The notes beneath the pieces were generated by a model that made no database searches, had not been told where the DNA came from, and saw nothing but the letters and a program-made list of their open reading frames with translations. Shown here piece after piece: positions 23,792-32,050 of a DNA stretch of 64,000 nucleotides. The stretch comes from Eudoraea adriatica DSM 19308 (GTDB lineage Bacteria > Bacteroidota > Bacteroidia > Flavobacteriales > Flavobacteriaceae), in NCBI RefSeq assembly GCF_000382125.1, contig NZ_KB907548.1, positions 496,001 to 560,000 on the forward strand, written 5' to 3'. Position 1 is the first letter of the stretch. The number at the start of each line of letters is the position of its first letter. The translations under genes and the position numbers were made by a program.

Positions 23792-26376
23792 GCCTCTTGC
23801 TCTCTTTTTGAAATTAAAAACTGGTGTAAATCTTCAATGGTATTATGTACTAAGGAGCCAAAGAACATGGTTTGAGTTCTTGAGGGAATAAATCCATATT
23901 TTCTGAAAATCATGTATTGTCTTGGACATCTATCATAGGTTAAATAATCCGCAGTATAGGAATAAGGTTTGCTTAATGCAGATTCCTTGACATGATCAAT
24001 TTCAAGAAAGGATTTGTCAAAGCTTTGCATATCTAAAGCATTGGTTTCCTGCAGGGTATTGTTTATATATGAAATAATACATCTTCCTTTTTTAGATTTT
24101 ATTGGCGCAAGTTTTGGTAGAATGAGAAGTTTTTCAGCTCTTGATAAACCCACATAGAAGATTCTCATTAAGTCAAATCTTCCAATTTTATCAAGTGGCT
24201 CACCTTCCACTTCTTTCAAATTTCTAATGATTACTTCTTTTTGGTCAGCTTCAGCAAATTCCCTCCTTTTGGGGTACATAAATACAATGGGAAATTCTAA
24301 GCCTTTAGATTGGTGTATGGTTAAAACCTGAATATTCCCTTTAGGAAATGGGTCTTCGTCATTCTCATATTCAGATTCTCCTAAGCGATAGATTGTATAT
24401 AAGTATGAAGAAAAGAATAATCTCAAAAAGCCTTCATCTTGCATGAAGCTTCCAGACAATATGGAGGAGTACAACTCCATAAACTTGCTTAAATATTCAG
24501 TGATTTTAGAGAGGTTACAAATTGGGGCTTCGTTTCCTTCATTTTGAGCTAAATCAAAATAATTTTTAAAATGATTAAATCCTGTTATTTGATAAAACAG
24601 ATCAAGAATACTCCAGTCTAAAGATGTTGCTCTATTTATTATTTGAGAAAGTTTAAAAGGTTGTAATGCGTCATCATTTTGTCTTTCATTTACTATTCTA
24701 GCTAAATAAGGGCTCAATATTGCTTTTTTAGCATCATCTGAAAGGTTATTAGCCTGAGCCAATTTCCGTCTCATTTTATCAAGATCAAAAACATCGTCAA
24801 GCTCCCAGTTATTTTTATCTACGACCTTTAATAAACTCGAATAGTCCTTTGAAATAGTTTCTAATTGAGCTCTTTTGTTATCAACAAACCTTCTAAAATC
24901 AGAATCACTATCAATGATTTCTGCACCAGTTCTTTCAGCATTTTGTATCCAATTTTTGTATTGATTAAATTCAAATCCGGAAAAATCTGATGAGTCTGGT
25001 AGCCCAAAAACATTGGCAAAAACACCAAATAACTCAGTTGCCTCTTGACCCTCTAAAAATACTCCTGCTCTCGGAGCATATACGTTTAGTCCGTGATCTC
25101 TTAAGGTCTGAATAGTGTTTTTCGCATCTTTATTGGAAAGGGAAGGGAAAAGGAAAGCAATTTGATTGGCGTCACTTACGACTTCATTTTGAATAAGTTC
25201 TTTGCAAAACTGAGCTGTCTGGTCAATCCAATCATCCTGGACGGAAATGACTGAAGTTTGACTGTCACTTGAATGTGCGACTATAGATTTGTCATGCACC
25301 CTATACTGACTGGTAATATCTCCATTTTTTGTCCAGTCTTCCTTATCAATAAATCCAGAATAGAAATCCACAATTTTTCTTTTGGATCTATAGTTTATGG
25401 ATAACGAAATTTTAGTCGTTTCAATTCCCAGGTAACTTTTAACCCTTTTGGGAAATTCCACAAAATTCTCTACGGTACTACCTCTAAACCTATAAAGAGC
25501 CTGGTCATCATCTCCAACGACACAAATATTTTTATTTCCTGCAAGGGCAAAATATAATTGCTCTTGAATACTGTTGGTGTCTTGGTATTCATCAACAATT
25601 AAATACTTGAAAATATTGGATGCGTCCTTAAAGCTTTCAATTACTTCTAACGCTTTATTTTGCAATAATGATAAATCACATTTCTCAAAGGTTTCATTTT
25701 CGATAAGAATATTTCTATACTCTTTATACATTCTGAGTATAGCAAACAGCAGATCCCTTTGATCCGTTTTAAACAATGCCTCTTCAACATCTAATCTTTC
25801 TTCAGAAAATCTATTGAATAAAGCTATTATATCTATTATGGCTTTATGCTTGTTGGGGTACGAAGGTTCTTTCTTTTGGAAGTATGCATTAATATCAATA
25901 GTGTCCAATTCTCCTGCATCCAAAAGTCTATTCCAAATAGAATGCCTTTTTATGAAAAAGTATTGTTCTAATTGGTCTATCGTTTTTACAGGTTTGTTTC
26001 TTTTTCTATCTGAATAAAATCTTCGATCTCCAATTAGCCTATTACATGATGAATGTACAGTTCCAATATACATACTGGCCAAATCATATTGTTTACCTGT
26101 ATGATTGCTTGCTAGCCCGAGAAGTGATTGGAGTCCCTCTTTAAGTTGATGTGCTGCTTTCTCCGTAAAAGTTGCAAGCATTATTTCGTCAGGACTAATG
26201 TTATAGAAAACAATTAGATTAAGTGTTCTCCATAACAGTACTCTTGTTTTTCCTGATCCAGGGCCTGCAGTTAGGTAAAGAGCACCATCAATGTGTTTTA
26301 TAGCTTTTTCTTGAGATTCATTAGGCACAAACCCAACTTCCGCCCATAAAGTCTCTAAAGAGAAATTTTTATTCAT
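23788..26376 (-). CDS. UvrD/Rep-family superfamily 1 DNA helicase
   Basis: 862 residues. All SF1A motifs are present: Walker A TAGPGSGKTRVL near 32-43, motif II LIVDEYQDTNSIQEQLYF near 258-275, motif III GDDDQALYRFRGS near 289-301, motif IV INYRSKRKIVDF, motif V LTIHQSKGLEFPIVF near 684-698 and motif VI RIFYVGLSRAEKLLIL near 737-752. The end (YLTYDRCPRQYMIFRKYGFI, then FFGSLVHNTIEDLHQFL) is the opening of a RecB-type nuclease domain completed by the next gene. First gene of the defence operon, with its promoter in the 329-bp gap 26377-26705. Confidence 0.92.
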   Translation of the reverse strand: MNKNFSLETLWAEVGFVPNESQEKAIKHIDGALYLTAGPGSGKTRVLLWRTLNLIVFYNISPDEIMLATFTEKAAHQLKEGLQSLLGLASNHTGKQYDLASMYIGTVHSSCNRLIGDRRFYSDRKRNKPVKTIDQLEQYFFIKRHSIWNRLLDAGELDTIDINAYFQKKEPSYPNKHKAIIDIIALFNRFSEERLDVEEALFKTDQRDLLFAILRMYKEYRNILIENETFEKCDLSLLQNKALEVIESFKDASNIFKYLIVDEYQDTNSIQEQLYFALAGNKNICVVGDDDQALYRFRGSTVENFVEFPKRVKSYLGIETTKISLSINYRSKRKIVDFYSGFIDKEDWTKNGDITSQYRVHDKSIVAHSSDSQTSVISVQDDWIDQTAQFCKELIQNEVVSDANQIAFLFPSLSNKDAKNTIQTLRDHGLNVYAPRAGVFLEGQEATELFGVFANVFGLPDSSDFSGFEFNQYKNWIQNAERTGAEIIDSDSDFRRFVDNKRAQLETISKDYSSLLKVVDKNNWELDDVFDLDKMRRKLAQANNLSDDAKKAILSPYLARIVNERQNDDALQPFKLSQIINRATSLDWSILDLFYQITGFNHFKNYFDLAQNEGNEAPICNLSKITEYLSKFMELYSSILSGSFMQDEGFLRLFFSSYLYTIYRLGESEYENDEDPFPKGNIQVLTIHQSKGLEFPIVFMYPKRREFAEADQKEVIIRNLKEVEGEPLDKIGRFDLMRIFYVGLSRAEKLLILPKLAPIKSKKGRCIISYINNTLQETNALDMQSFDKSFLEIDHVKESALSKPYSYTADYLTYDRCPRQYMIFRKYGFIPSRTQTMFFGSLVHNTIEDLHQFLISKREQEA

Positions 26377-26705
26377 TCATTAATCAGTAATTATAAAAAA
26401 TAGTAGGGAAACAAAGAATAAAGATAGAATACCTAAAAGTTAATACCTATTAAGACTTCATTTTTTATAACCATTTATTATAACGAACCATTAGTTTTCG
26501 TATCTGTGTCAGCATAGCATTATATAACCATCTAAATCTATTTGAAAAACCGTTCTCAAATTAATTGTGGCCTACTGACAATCCTGTGCTCTATAAGAAG
26601 AGTATTGGCTGTCAAGTAAGGTGCTGTTCGTTTATAACTTCAAAGTAAAGTATCAAGAACTGGCAAACGCATTAATTATTTTTAGGGTATTGAAAAGCAG
26701 ATAGA

Positions 26706-27107
26706 ATGACTTCATGGAGTAACAAAGAATTAGAGCAATTGATTGATCCAAATAATCACAAAATCAAATTTGATGGTTTTGATTACGTGTGGTATCACAA
26801 GATTAATGGGAAGTGGGAAATTCATAGTATCGAGATATATGACAACTATGAAAAGCCTTATTCATATTTAAGGTTTTGGTTGTATGAATGGAATAAAGAA
26901 CTCACTTCTAGGAGACGAACTGAAATGAGAAAGAAGCTTAGTATTGAGAAGAAGGTATGGAGAATATGTGAGGTTCTAGAATATGACACATATAAAAGAG
27001 TTTTGGAGATACATAAATTGGATCCTACATTAACTCATAAAGAAATAGCTGATATGTTGAATGTGTCAAAACAATTGGTGGGCAGATATATCAAGGATGC
27101 AGCATAA
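26706..27107 (+). CDS. Small protein with C-terminal helix-turn-helix
   Basis: 133 residues. The last 35 form a clear helix-turn-helix (LTHKEIADMLNVSKQLVGRY then IKDA). The first 60 are aromatic-rich (FDGFDYVWYHKINGKWEIHS) with no domain that I recognise. It is divergent from the helicase operon at 329 bp and could regulate it (inference). It is followed by a strong hairpin. Confidence 0.7.
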   Translation: MTSWSNKELEQLIDPNNHKIKFDGFDYVWYHKINGKWEIHSIEIYDNYEKPYSYLRFWLYEWNKELTSRRRTEMRKKLSIEKKVWRICEVLEYDTYKRVLEIHKLDPTLTHKEIADMLNVSKQLVGRYIKDAA

Positions 27108-27127
27108 TTGAAAATAAATTTGATCTC

Positions 27128-27157
27128 GGTTTACTTTTGTATAAAGAAAAGTAAACC
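27128..27157 (+). terminator. Hairpin behind the HTH gene
   Basis: GGTTTACTTTT and AAAAGTAAACC form a perfect 11-bp stem around an 8-base loop, 20 bp after the stop at 27107. There is no T-run, so it may be a weak terminator or a binding site. The rest of the gap 27158-27795 holds nothing I can support. Confidence 0.5.
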
Positions 27158-27795
27158 TAGAACTCCAGGAGGCGTGATATCCAGGAAGATTCACACTTTT
27201 GACATTTAAGTCTATAATAGTAGAAACTTTGCCGTTCAGTTATATATTCTAAATATCATATTTATCCCATCTAAATTATACTAGTTAATCTATTGGGATA
27301 GCATGCAGCAAGGACTTGTGCTTCTATATCACGGCTTGTTTAGATAGTAATGTGTATTTAACACACTTTTTACATTCTATCCCAAAACAAATGAACCATA
27401 ATACGAGTATATAAATAACACTATCTTCTCGAATTATTTAACTCAAATACTTTTATACATTTCATCAAAGGTTTACCTGAATCTTAAAGCCCATTTAATT
27501 TCATAATCGACATAATTAGCCTCTACAAATACGAAAATTATGTTGCAGTATTTTAAATAAGAAATAAGAAAATAGCTATAATATAATAATGTGGATTTCT
27601 TAAATCATGCAGAATAATTGCCAAAAAGAGGGTGTCTTGGATTAGGAAGAGAAAAAGTTTAAGTCTATATAACTCATCCTTTTTCCTCTTCTTACCCAAT
27701 GCGCACAAAACATTTTCAGGGGTTTTTTGATACAGGAGAAACCGTCTCAAAAGCTTGATTATCCAAAATACAGCATAACTCCTTTATTTCAATTT

Positions 27796-28047
27796 CTAAT
27801 CAATAAGAATATCAAAGTGAAAATGGAAATAGGCGCAGCCTTCAATGACAAATACAGTTTTTAAATCCATTGTTACTTTCACTTGATCCACCCAAACAAT
27901 CTGCCCTTTGTTTAAAGACCCCACAGGCTTCAATACAGACACTCTGAAGGGTGTAAATAATTGCTTGAGTAGATTATCCCAAGTAATAACATAAATCCAT
28001 TTTGACGAGCTGTGAGACAACTGCCATGCCAGGTCTTGTTTGTTCAT
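27796..28047 (-). CDS. Hypothetical small protein coupled to the DUF3871 gene
   Basis: 83 residues, not recognised. It contains many aromatic residues and VWVDQVKVTMDLKTVFVIEG near 50-69, which looks like beta-strands. Its start overlaps the DUF3871 stop by 4 bp (ATGA), and this is the main reason to believe it. It is the last gene of the operon that begins at 30371. Confidence 0.55.
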   Translation of the reverse strand: MNKQDLAWQLSHSSSKWIYVITWDNLLKQLFTPFRVSVLKPVGSLNKGQIVWVDQVKVTMDLKTVFVIEGCAYFHFHFDILID

Positions 28048-29042
28048 ATATCATCCAAGACTATTGAATTTAAAAACCAATTTTCCGTCTGGTTCTGCAT
28101 AGAATCAGCTAGTCCAGTTACAAACTCAAAAGCATTGGCATTGCGCTCCAGATTCGAGTCAATATAACTTGACTTGTTGGCATCGGTCATAAGGTTGTAT
28201 AAATCCCAAAGGTTAATATCTCCATTTTGACTTCTAGAGAAATTAGCATCTTCATAATAGTTCTTCACTACTGTTCCAATTTGATTGTCATTCATCAAAA
28301 GTGTCAACTTGTCAACTTTTTCTTCCCTTTTTAGATGGGTGTACATTCGCATTTTACCAATGGTATGTGCAAACTGAAGTTCATCCAAAGTGAATTTATT
28401 AATCCGCTCTAGGTTGCCCAGGAACCTATCGTTATCAAATTGTTGGATTAACTCGTTAATCTTATCTTTCAATTCTGCTACACTACTCACTCTGATATCT
28501 GCATTTAACCCATCAGTGCTTATGCAGAGGTTAGTACATACCAAGTTTTTATAGCCAATAAATACCTTAAATTTTTCAAGCTTTCTTTTACTATACAAAT
28601 TCTCAAAATTAAGGGCTCTCACACCTCCGATTGATAGAGATAATTTATTGTTGTTTACAATTTCTGTAATCTCCGGCACTTCAATTATGAAGGCGCATCG
28701 TTGATAATAAATTGTATTTTCTTCCGGTATTAATTCCTTGACCGGTTTTCCTATTGCACTTGGTACGCGGCCCTTTATAGTATGGGACACTCTAATATTA
28801 GGCTGTAATATCCGATGTCCAGAAAAATTTGCGTGTACGACCTCTTCAGTAGCCTTAATAAATTGAGCATGTGAAATAGTGGATTCGTTGTCAGAATACA
28901 CTGGAATTATACACTCCTTTTCGATATGATTTATACTAACCTGGGTAGTGTTAGCGAGTATAAAATTTCCTCGTGATACAGTAACATCATTTTCTGATAT
29001 AAGTTGATTCTCGATATTATTATTGATTGTTATCATTTCCAT
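28044..29042 (-). CDS. DUF3871 family protein
   Basis: 332 residues. From memory of the family, the layout (early ISHAQFIKATEEVV, then VSHTIKGRVPSAIGKP, and RCAFIIEVPEI near 130) fits the Bacteroidota mobile-element family DUF3871. The late part EFVTGLADSMQNQTENW is also typical. Its function is unknown, and it is usually found near recombination genes of phages and ICEs. It overlaps the upstream ATPase gene by 10 bp. Confidence 0.65.
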   Translation of the reverse strand: MEMITINNNIENQLISENDVTVSRGNFILANTTQVSINHIEKECIIPVYSDNESTISHAQFIKATEEVVHANFSGHRILQPNIRVSHTIKGRVPSAIGKPVKELIPEENTIYYQRCAFIIEVPEITEIVNNNKLSLSIGGVRALNFENLYSKRKLEKFKVFIGYKNLVCTNLCISTDGLNADIRVSSVAELKDKINELIQQFDNDRFLGNLERINKFTLDELQFAHTIGKMRMYTHLKREEKVDKLTLLMNDNQIGTVVKNYYEDANFSRSQNGDINLWDLYNLMTDANKSSYIDSNLERNANAFEFVTGLADSMQNQTENWFLNSIVLDDI

Positions 29043-29914
29043 TTTTCTTGGTTTTTAGATTGTTTAATAATTTGTGTATTCGATATAACTTGAGATTCAA
29101 TCATCTCTAATGCTTTTTTCTTTTCTATTATCAGAGGCTTGATTGTATCCCGAATCCCTGGGTATTTAGAATAGATGTGCCTTAGTCCCTCGATGCTTTC
29201 ACAAGCTTCTATTTCTAGTGTAGCCTTTTTGGCTTCTGATCCGGATGCTTTTTCGCACCACTGGATTAGCTTTTTGCCAGTACTTGCATTTATTATAAAG
29301 TCTGGCCTATCAATAAATAGCCCTGTACGATCCTTTGATGCCTTAGCATTGTGAGCACTGTCGATGTCAAAAACAATGGTAAATTCATAGTCTAAGTCAT
29401 TCCTTTGTATGGCCTTTAAACCCACCTTCTCAGGAACCATTTTCCCATTTTTCTGATTTAGCACATAATCTTGCTTTACCCTCATAGTAGATATGATATG
29501 GGCTTTAGAGCGAAGTATTTTATTGACAAAAGCATTTTGCCTTGGTGTTATCTTGCCCCAATTTGTGAAACTATTACCAGGCATATTGCTGTGAACATCT
29601 ATTAAGTAGTCCCAGCAGTGCGAAATACTATCAATTATGATAACTTCCATCCCTGCCTTTTCGCAGACCTCAATGGCCTCTATATACCTTTCTGGAGAAT
29701 AGGGTGGATCCATCGAAACCACATTATAATTTCCCAGATGAGCATATAAGTCCGCAGACCTGTTCTCTGTATCTATTATAGCTGTTTTGGTGAAGTTTCC
29801 ACCTAATAAGCCTTTTGCGATCAACAGAGATGAATAGGTTTTACCACTACCAGAACTCCCCTGTAGAGCCAGTTTTATTTTTGCTTTTTTCCTTTCGGAT
29901 ATTCGTATTTCCAT
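29033..29914 (-). CDS. AAA/RecA-like ATPase of phage recombination type (Sak4-like)
   Basis: 293 residues. Walker A ALQGSSGSGKTYSSLL near 16-31, IIDTENRSADLYAHLG near 48-63, Walker B MEVIIIDSISHCWD near 88-101 and ISTMRVKQDYVLNQ near 140-153. This is the RecA-core ATPase seen in phage and element recombination modules, where it assists strand annealing. Walker A and B are intact. It lies in an operon with DUF3871 and the unknown protein at 30003. Confidence 0.8.
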   Translation of the reverse strand: MEIRISERKKAKIKLALQGSSGSGKTYSSLLIAKGLLGGNFTKTAIIDTENRSADLYAHLGNYNVVSMDPPYSPERYIEAIEVCEKAGMEVIIIDSISHCWDYLIDVHSNMPGNSFTNWGKITPRQNAFVNKILRSKAHIISTMRVKQDYVLNQKNGKMVPEKVGLKAIQRNDLDYEFTIVFDIDSAHNAKASKDRTGLFIDRPDFIINASTGKKLIQWCEKASGSEAKKATLEIEACESIEGLRHIYSKYPGIRDTIKPLIIEKKKALEMIESQVISNTQIIKQSKNQEKWK

Positions 29915-29940
29915 TATAGCTGTTTTAAATCGTTATTAAA

Positions 29941-29977
29941 TAAAAAAAGGACTTATACATAGCCTGTATAAGTCCTT
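29941..29977 (-). terminator. Rho-independent terminator of the gene at 30003
   Basis: On the minus strand AAGGACTTATACA and TGTATAAGTCCTT form a perfect 13-bp stem with a 5-base loop followed by a run of seven T. It stands between the gene at 30003-30371 and the ATPase gene, so the first gene can be made in excess or the rest be read through. Confidence 0.85.
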
Positions 29978-30002
29978 AACTGGAATTAGATAATGCTTAG
30001 AA

Positions 30003-30371
30003 TTAAATTACTGCCTTATCATCAATTAGTTGTTTTGCAACTTGCAGTAATCCAGAAAAGTCATCAGTGGTTGCTCTATCAGCATTCGTTAAATGGGACA
30101 TTCTGATTTGTGGATTTCCATCTTCATCAAAAGATAGGGAACACAAATAGTTTTTACCCTCTTCTATTCCATATTGGTAGTTAGACTGGTAGCACATTGC
30201 TGTGCGCTCTACTTCTTCACCATCTGGTAAATTGAATTTTAGGGTTACCACTTTGAATAGTTTTTCATTAGAATTTTCCAAAACACTTTCTCCAATTTTT
30301 AGTAATGTGGCATTGAATAAAAACTCTGTCTCCCCAGTTTCCTGGTTTTCGATTTGTTTGTAATCTGTCAT
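30003..30371 (-). CDS. Hypothetical element protein, possible single-strand-DNA-binding type
   Basis: 122 residues, acidic and beta-rich (FLFNATLLKIGESVLENSNE, VVTLKFNLPDGEEVERTAMC), with a helical acidic tail (DDFSGLLQVAKQLIDDKAVI). I do not recognise a family with certainty. An acidic tail on a small beta-protein beside a Sak4-like ATPase would fit an SSB-like partner, but that is a guess. It is followed by a strong terminator. The 307-bp gap upstream has no gene; it holds CCTAGG repeats near 30557-30600 that may be operator sites. Confidence 0.6.
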   Translation of the reverse strand: MTDYKQIENQETGETEFLFNATLLKIGESVLENSNEKLFKVVTLKFNLPDGEEVERTAMCYQSNYQYGIEEGKNYLCSLSFDEDGNPQIRMSHLTNADRATTDDFSGLLQVAKQLIDDKAVI

Positions 30372-30678
30372 AATATTTATGATTTTAATTCTAGGACAAG
30401 ACCATCTTGCCTCCAGAATTTAAAAAGGGTAGAGCAGTTTTATTTCATGAGCGGAGCGAATGCAGTCTCAGTGAAGGCATTAAGATTTCCAATTCTGAAA
30501 TTAAGCTGATTATTTCAGCTAATTATATTGTAGTAATATTTGAAGAATCAGATCCCTAGAGGAGTTACCTAGGCAACCAAAATTGTAAACACCTAGGGGG
30601 TGAAGTTGTATTTAGTAAGTGCATGACAAACTCTTCAAAAAAAAATAAAAAAAATTTTAATTTTCAGAAAAGATAATT

Positions 30679-30957
30679 ATGAGCAATTTAAAATTTGAAG
30701 ATTTGCCTAAAGCCACAGAGTTAATTTTAGAGAAACTTTTAGCCATTGAAGAAGAACTGAGAAATATCAAGGAGAATTTGCAGCCCAAAGATCCTGTTGA
30801 ACTATTAACAAGGGAAGAAACGGCGGAATACCTTAAAATATCCTTGTCAACCCTTTGGCATTGGTCTAAAAAGGGAATCTTGCCATCCTACGGGATTGGA
30901 AATAGAGTTTTTTATAAAAGGAGTGAGGTTGTATCTTGTTTGATTAAGCTAAAATAA
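30679..30957 (+). CDS. Excisionase-type helix-turn-helix protein
   Basis: 92 residues. The C-terminal half is a MerR-like HTH_17 domain: LLTREETAEYLKISLSTLWH then WSKKGILPSYGIGNRVFYKR. The N-terminal 40 residues are an acidic helix (ATELILEKLLAIEEELRNIK). Proteins of this type help excision of Bacteroidota elements or regulate them. It lies divergent from the recombination operon and on the same element as the serine recombinase. Confidence 0.85.
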   Translation: MSNLKFEDLPKATELILEKLLAIEEELRNIKENLQPKDPVELLTREETAEYLKISLSTLWHWSKKGILPSYGIGNRVFYKRSEVVSCLIKLK

Positions 30958-31039
30958 AAATAGATTTAATCTGTTTTGTTATGATACTGGGATATGAAGA
31001 AGTATAACACATTCATATAAACAAGTCGGGCACAATAAT

Positions 31040-31960
31040 ATGAAACCTAAGATAAATTTAGAATCTCCAATAAATAAACTTGCACTTGAAATTTTTAAAA
31101 ATCAAGTTGAAGAGGCCCTGAAAATTGAACAGAAAATTGAAAAATCGGTTATTCCAATTTATGTTATTCCAAAAGTTAAAGAACACAAAATAAAGAAAAG
31201 AAAGCCTGAACAGATCGGTTCTGGCGTATTAGTAAAAATACAAGAAGAATTTTTTGTTTTTTCTGCAACTCACGTATTTGAGGAGTATGAAGGTTATGCA
31301 ATTTTATTAGGAGCAGGAGATGGAACTTTGATCAAACCCTACGAAGGAGAAAGATATTCTTCAAAAAAAGTTGTGTCAACTGAAAATAACTCAATAAAAT
31401 CAGAATTATTTGATGCATCAGTTTATCATATTCAATCGGAACTAGAAGAGAACTTAAAAATATTAGCAATTACATTAGAGGATATGGATTTTGAAGGATA
31501 TGACCAATCAAAACCCATATTTATTATGTCTGGTTTTAGAGTAAAAAAATCAAACACAAAAGGCGTTTCTGTAAATTCCAAAAGGGAGGGATTTACCTCA
31601 ATTGAGTATAACCTAGAAGATTATAAGAAAAGAATCTACAATTCACTTTCTCATATTCTATTAGCCTATGAAAATCAAATCCTTGTTAATAATAAATGGA
31701 AAATCTCACCAATTCCCAGAGGATTTAGCGGTGGTGCAATTATTAAAATAAAAGGTACTAGTACTAAATATGGTTTAAATCCCAATATACAAACAAGACA
31801 ATTACTTTCTGGAATTATTATAGAGCATCATAGGGATAAAAATGGAGAATTAGGAATGCTCGTAGGAACGAGAGTAAAGGTTCATTTAGGTTTAATACAA
31901 CAATTTATGCCTGAAATATTATATGACTTTCTGAAATCATGGGAGCAGAAAGAAAATTAA
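31040..31960 (+). CDS. Trypsin-like serine protease domain protein
   Basis: 306 residues. All three catalytic residues can be placed: His in FVFSATHVFEEYEG near 72-85, Asp in SELFDASVYHIQ near 120-131, and Ser in PRGFSGGAII near 229-238 (GxSGG). GSGVLVKIQEEFFVFSATHV is the usual opening of this fold. There is no signal peptide, so it acts in the cytoplasm. Such proteases are common in phage-defence loci, and a defence or regulatory role is inferred from context only. Confidence 0.82.
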   Translation: MKPKINLESPINKLALEIFKNQVEEALKIEQKIEKSVIPIYVIPKVKEHKIKKRKPEQIGSGVLVKIQEEFFVFSATHVFEEYEGYAILLGAGDGTLIKPYEGERYSSKKVVSTENNSIKSELFDASVYHIQSELEENLKILAITLEDMDFEGYDQSKPIFIMSGFRVKKSNTKGVSVNSKREGFTSIEYNLEDYKKRIYNSLSHILLAYENQILVNNKWKISPIPRGFSGGAIIKIKGTSTKYGLNPNIQTRQLLSGIIIEHHRDKNGELGMLVGTRVKVHLGLIQQFMPEILYDFLKSWEQKEN

Positions 31961-32050
31961 TATCCGTATTCTACAAAGAACTTAGTTGAAAAAACAAGGC
32001 AATAAGAGAAATTTTACTCTGTATTTTTCATCACCCGTTTCATCTCCTCA

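Noticed and set aside
22901-23800. Programmed frameshift between helicase and nuclease genes
   Set aside because: The overlap is a plain ATGA with no slippery heptamer near it. Stop-start coupling explains it, although a recent mutation cannot be excluded.
27553-27750. Open frame of 65 codons on the minus strand, hydrophobic
   Set aside because: It lies in an AT-rich gap, has no recognisable domain or coupling to a neighbour, and its composition (many L, I, F) is what AT-rich random DNA gives.
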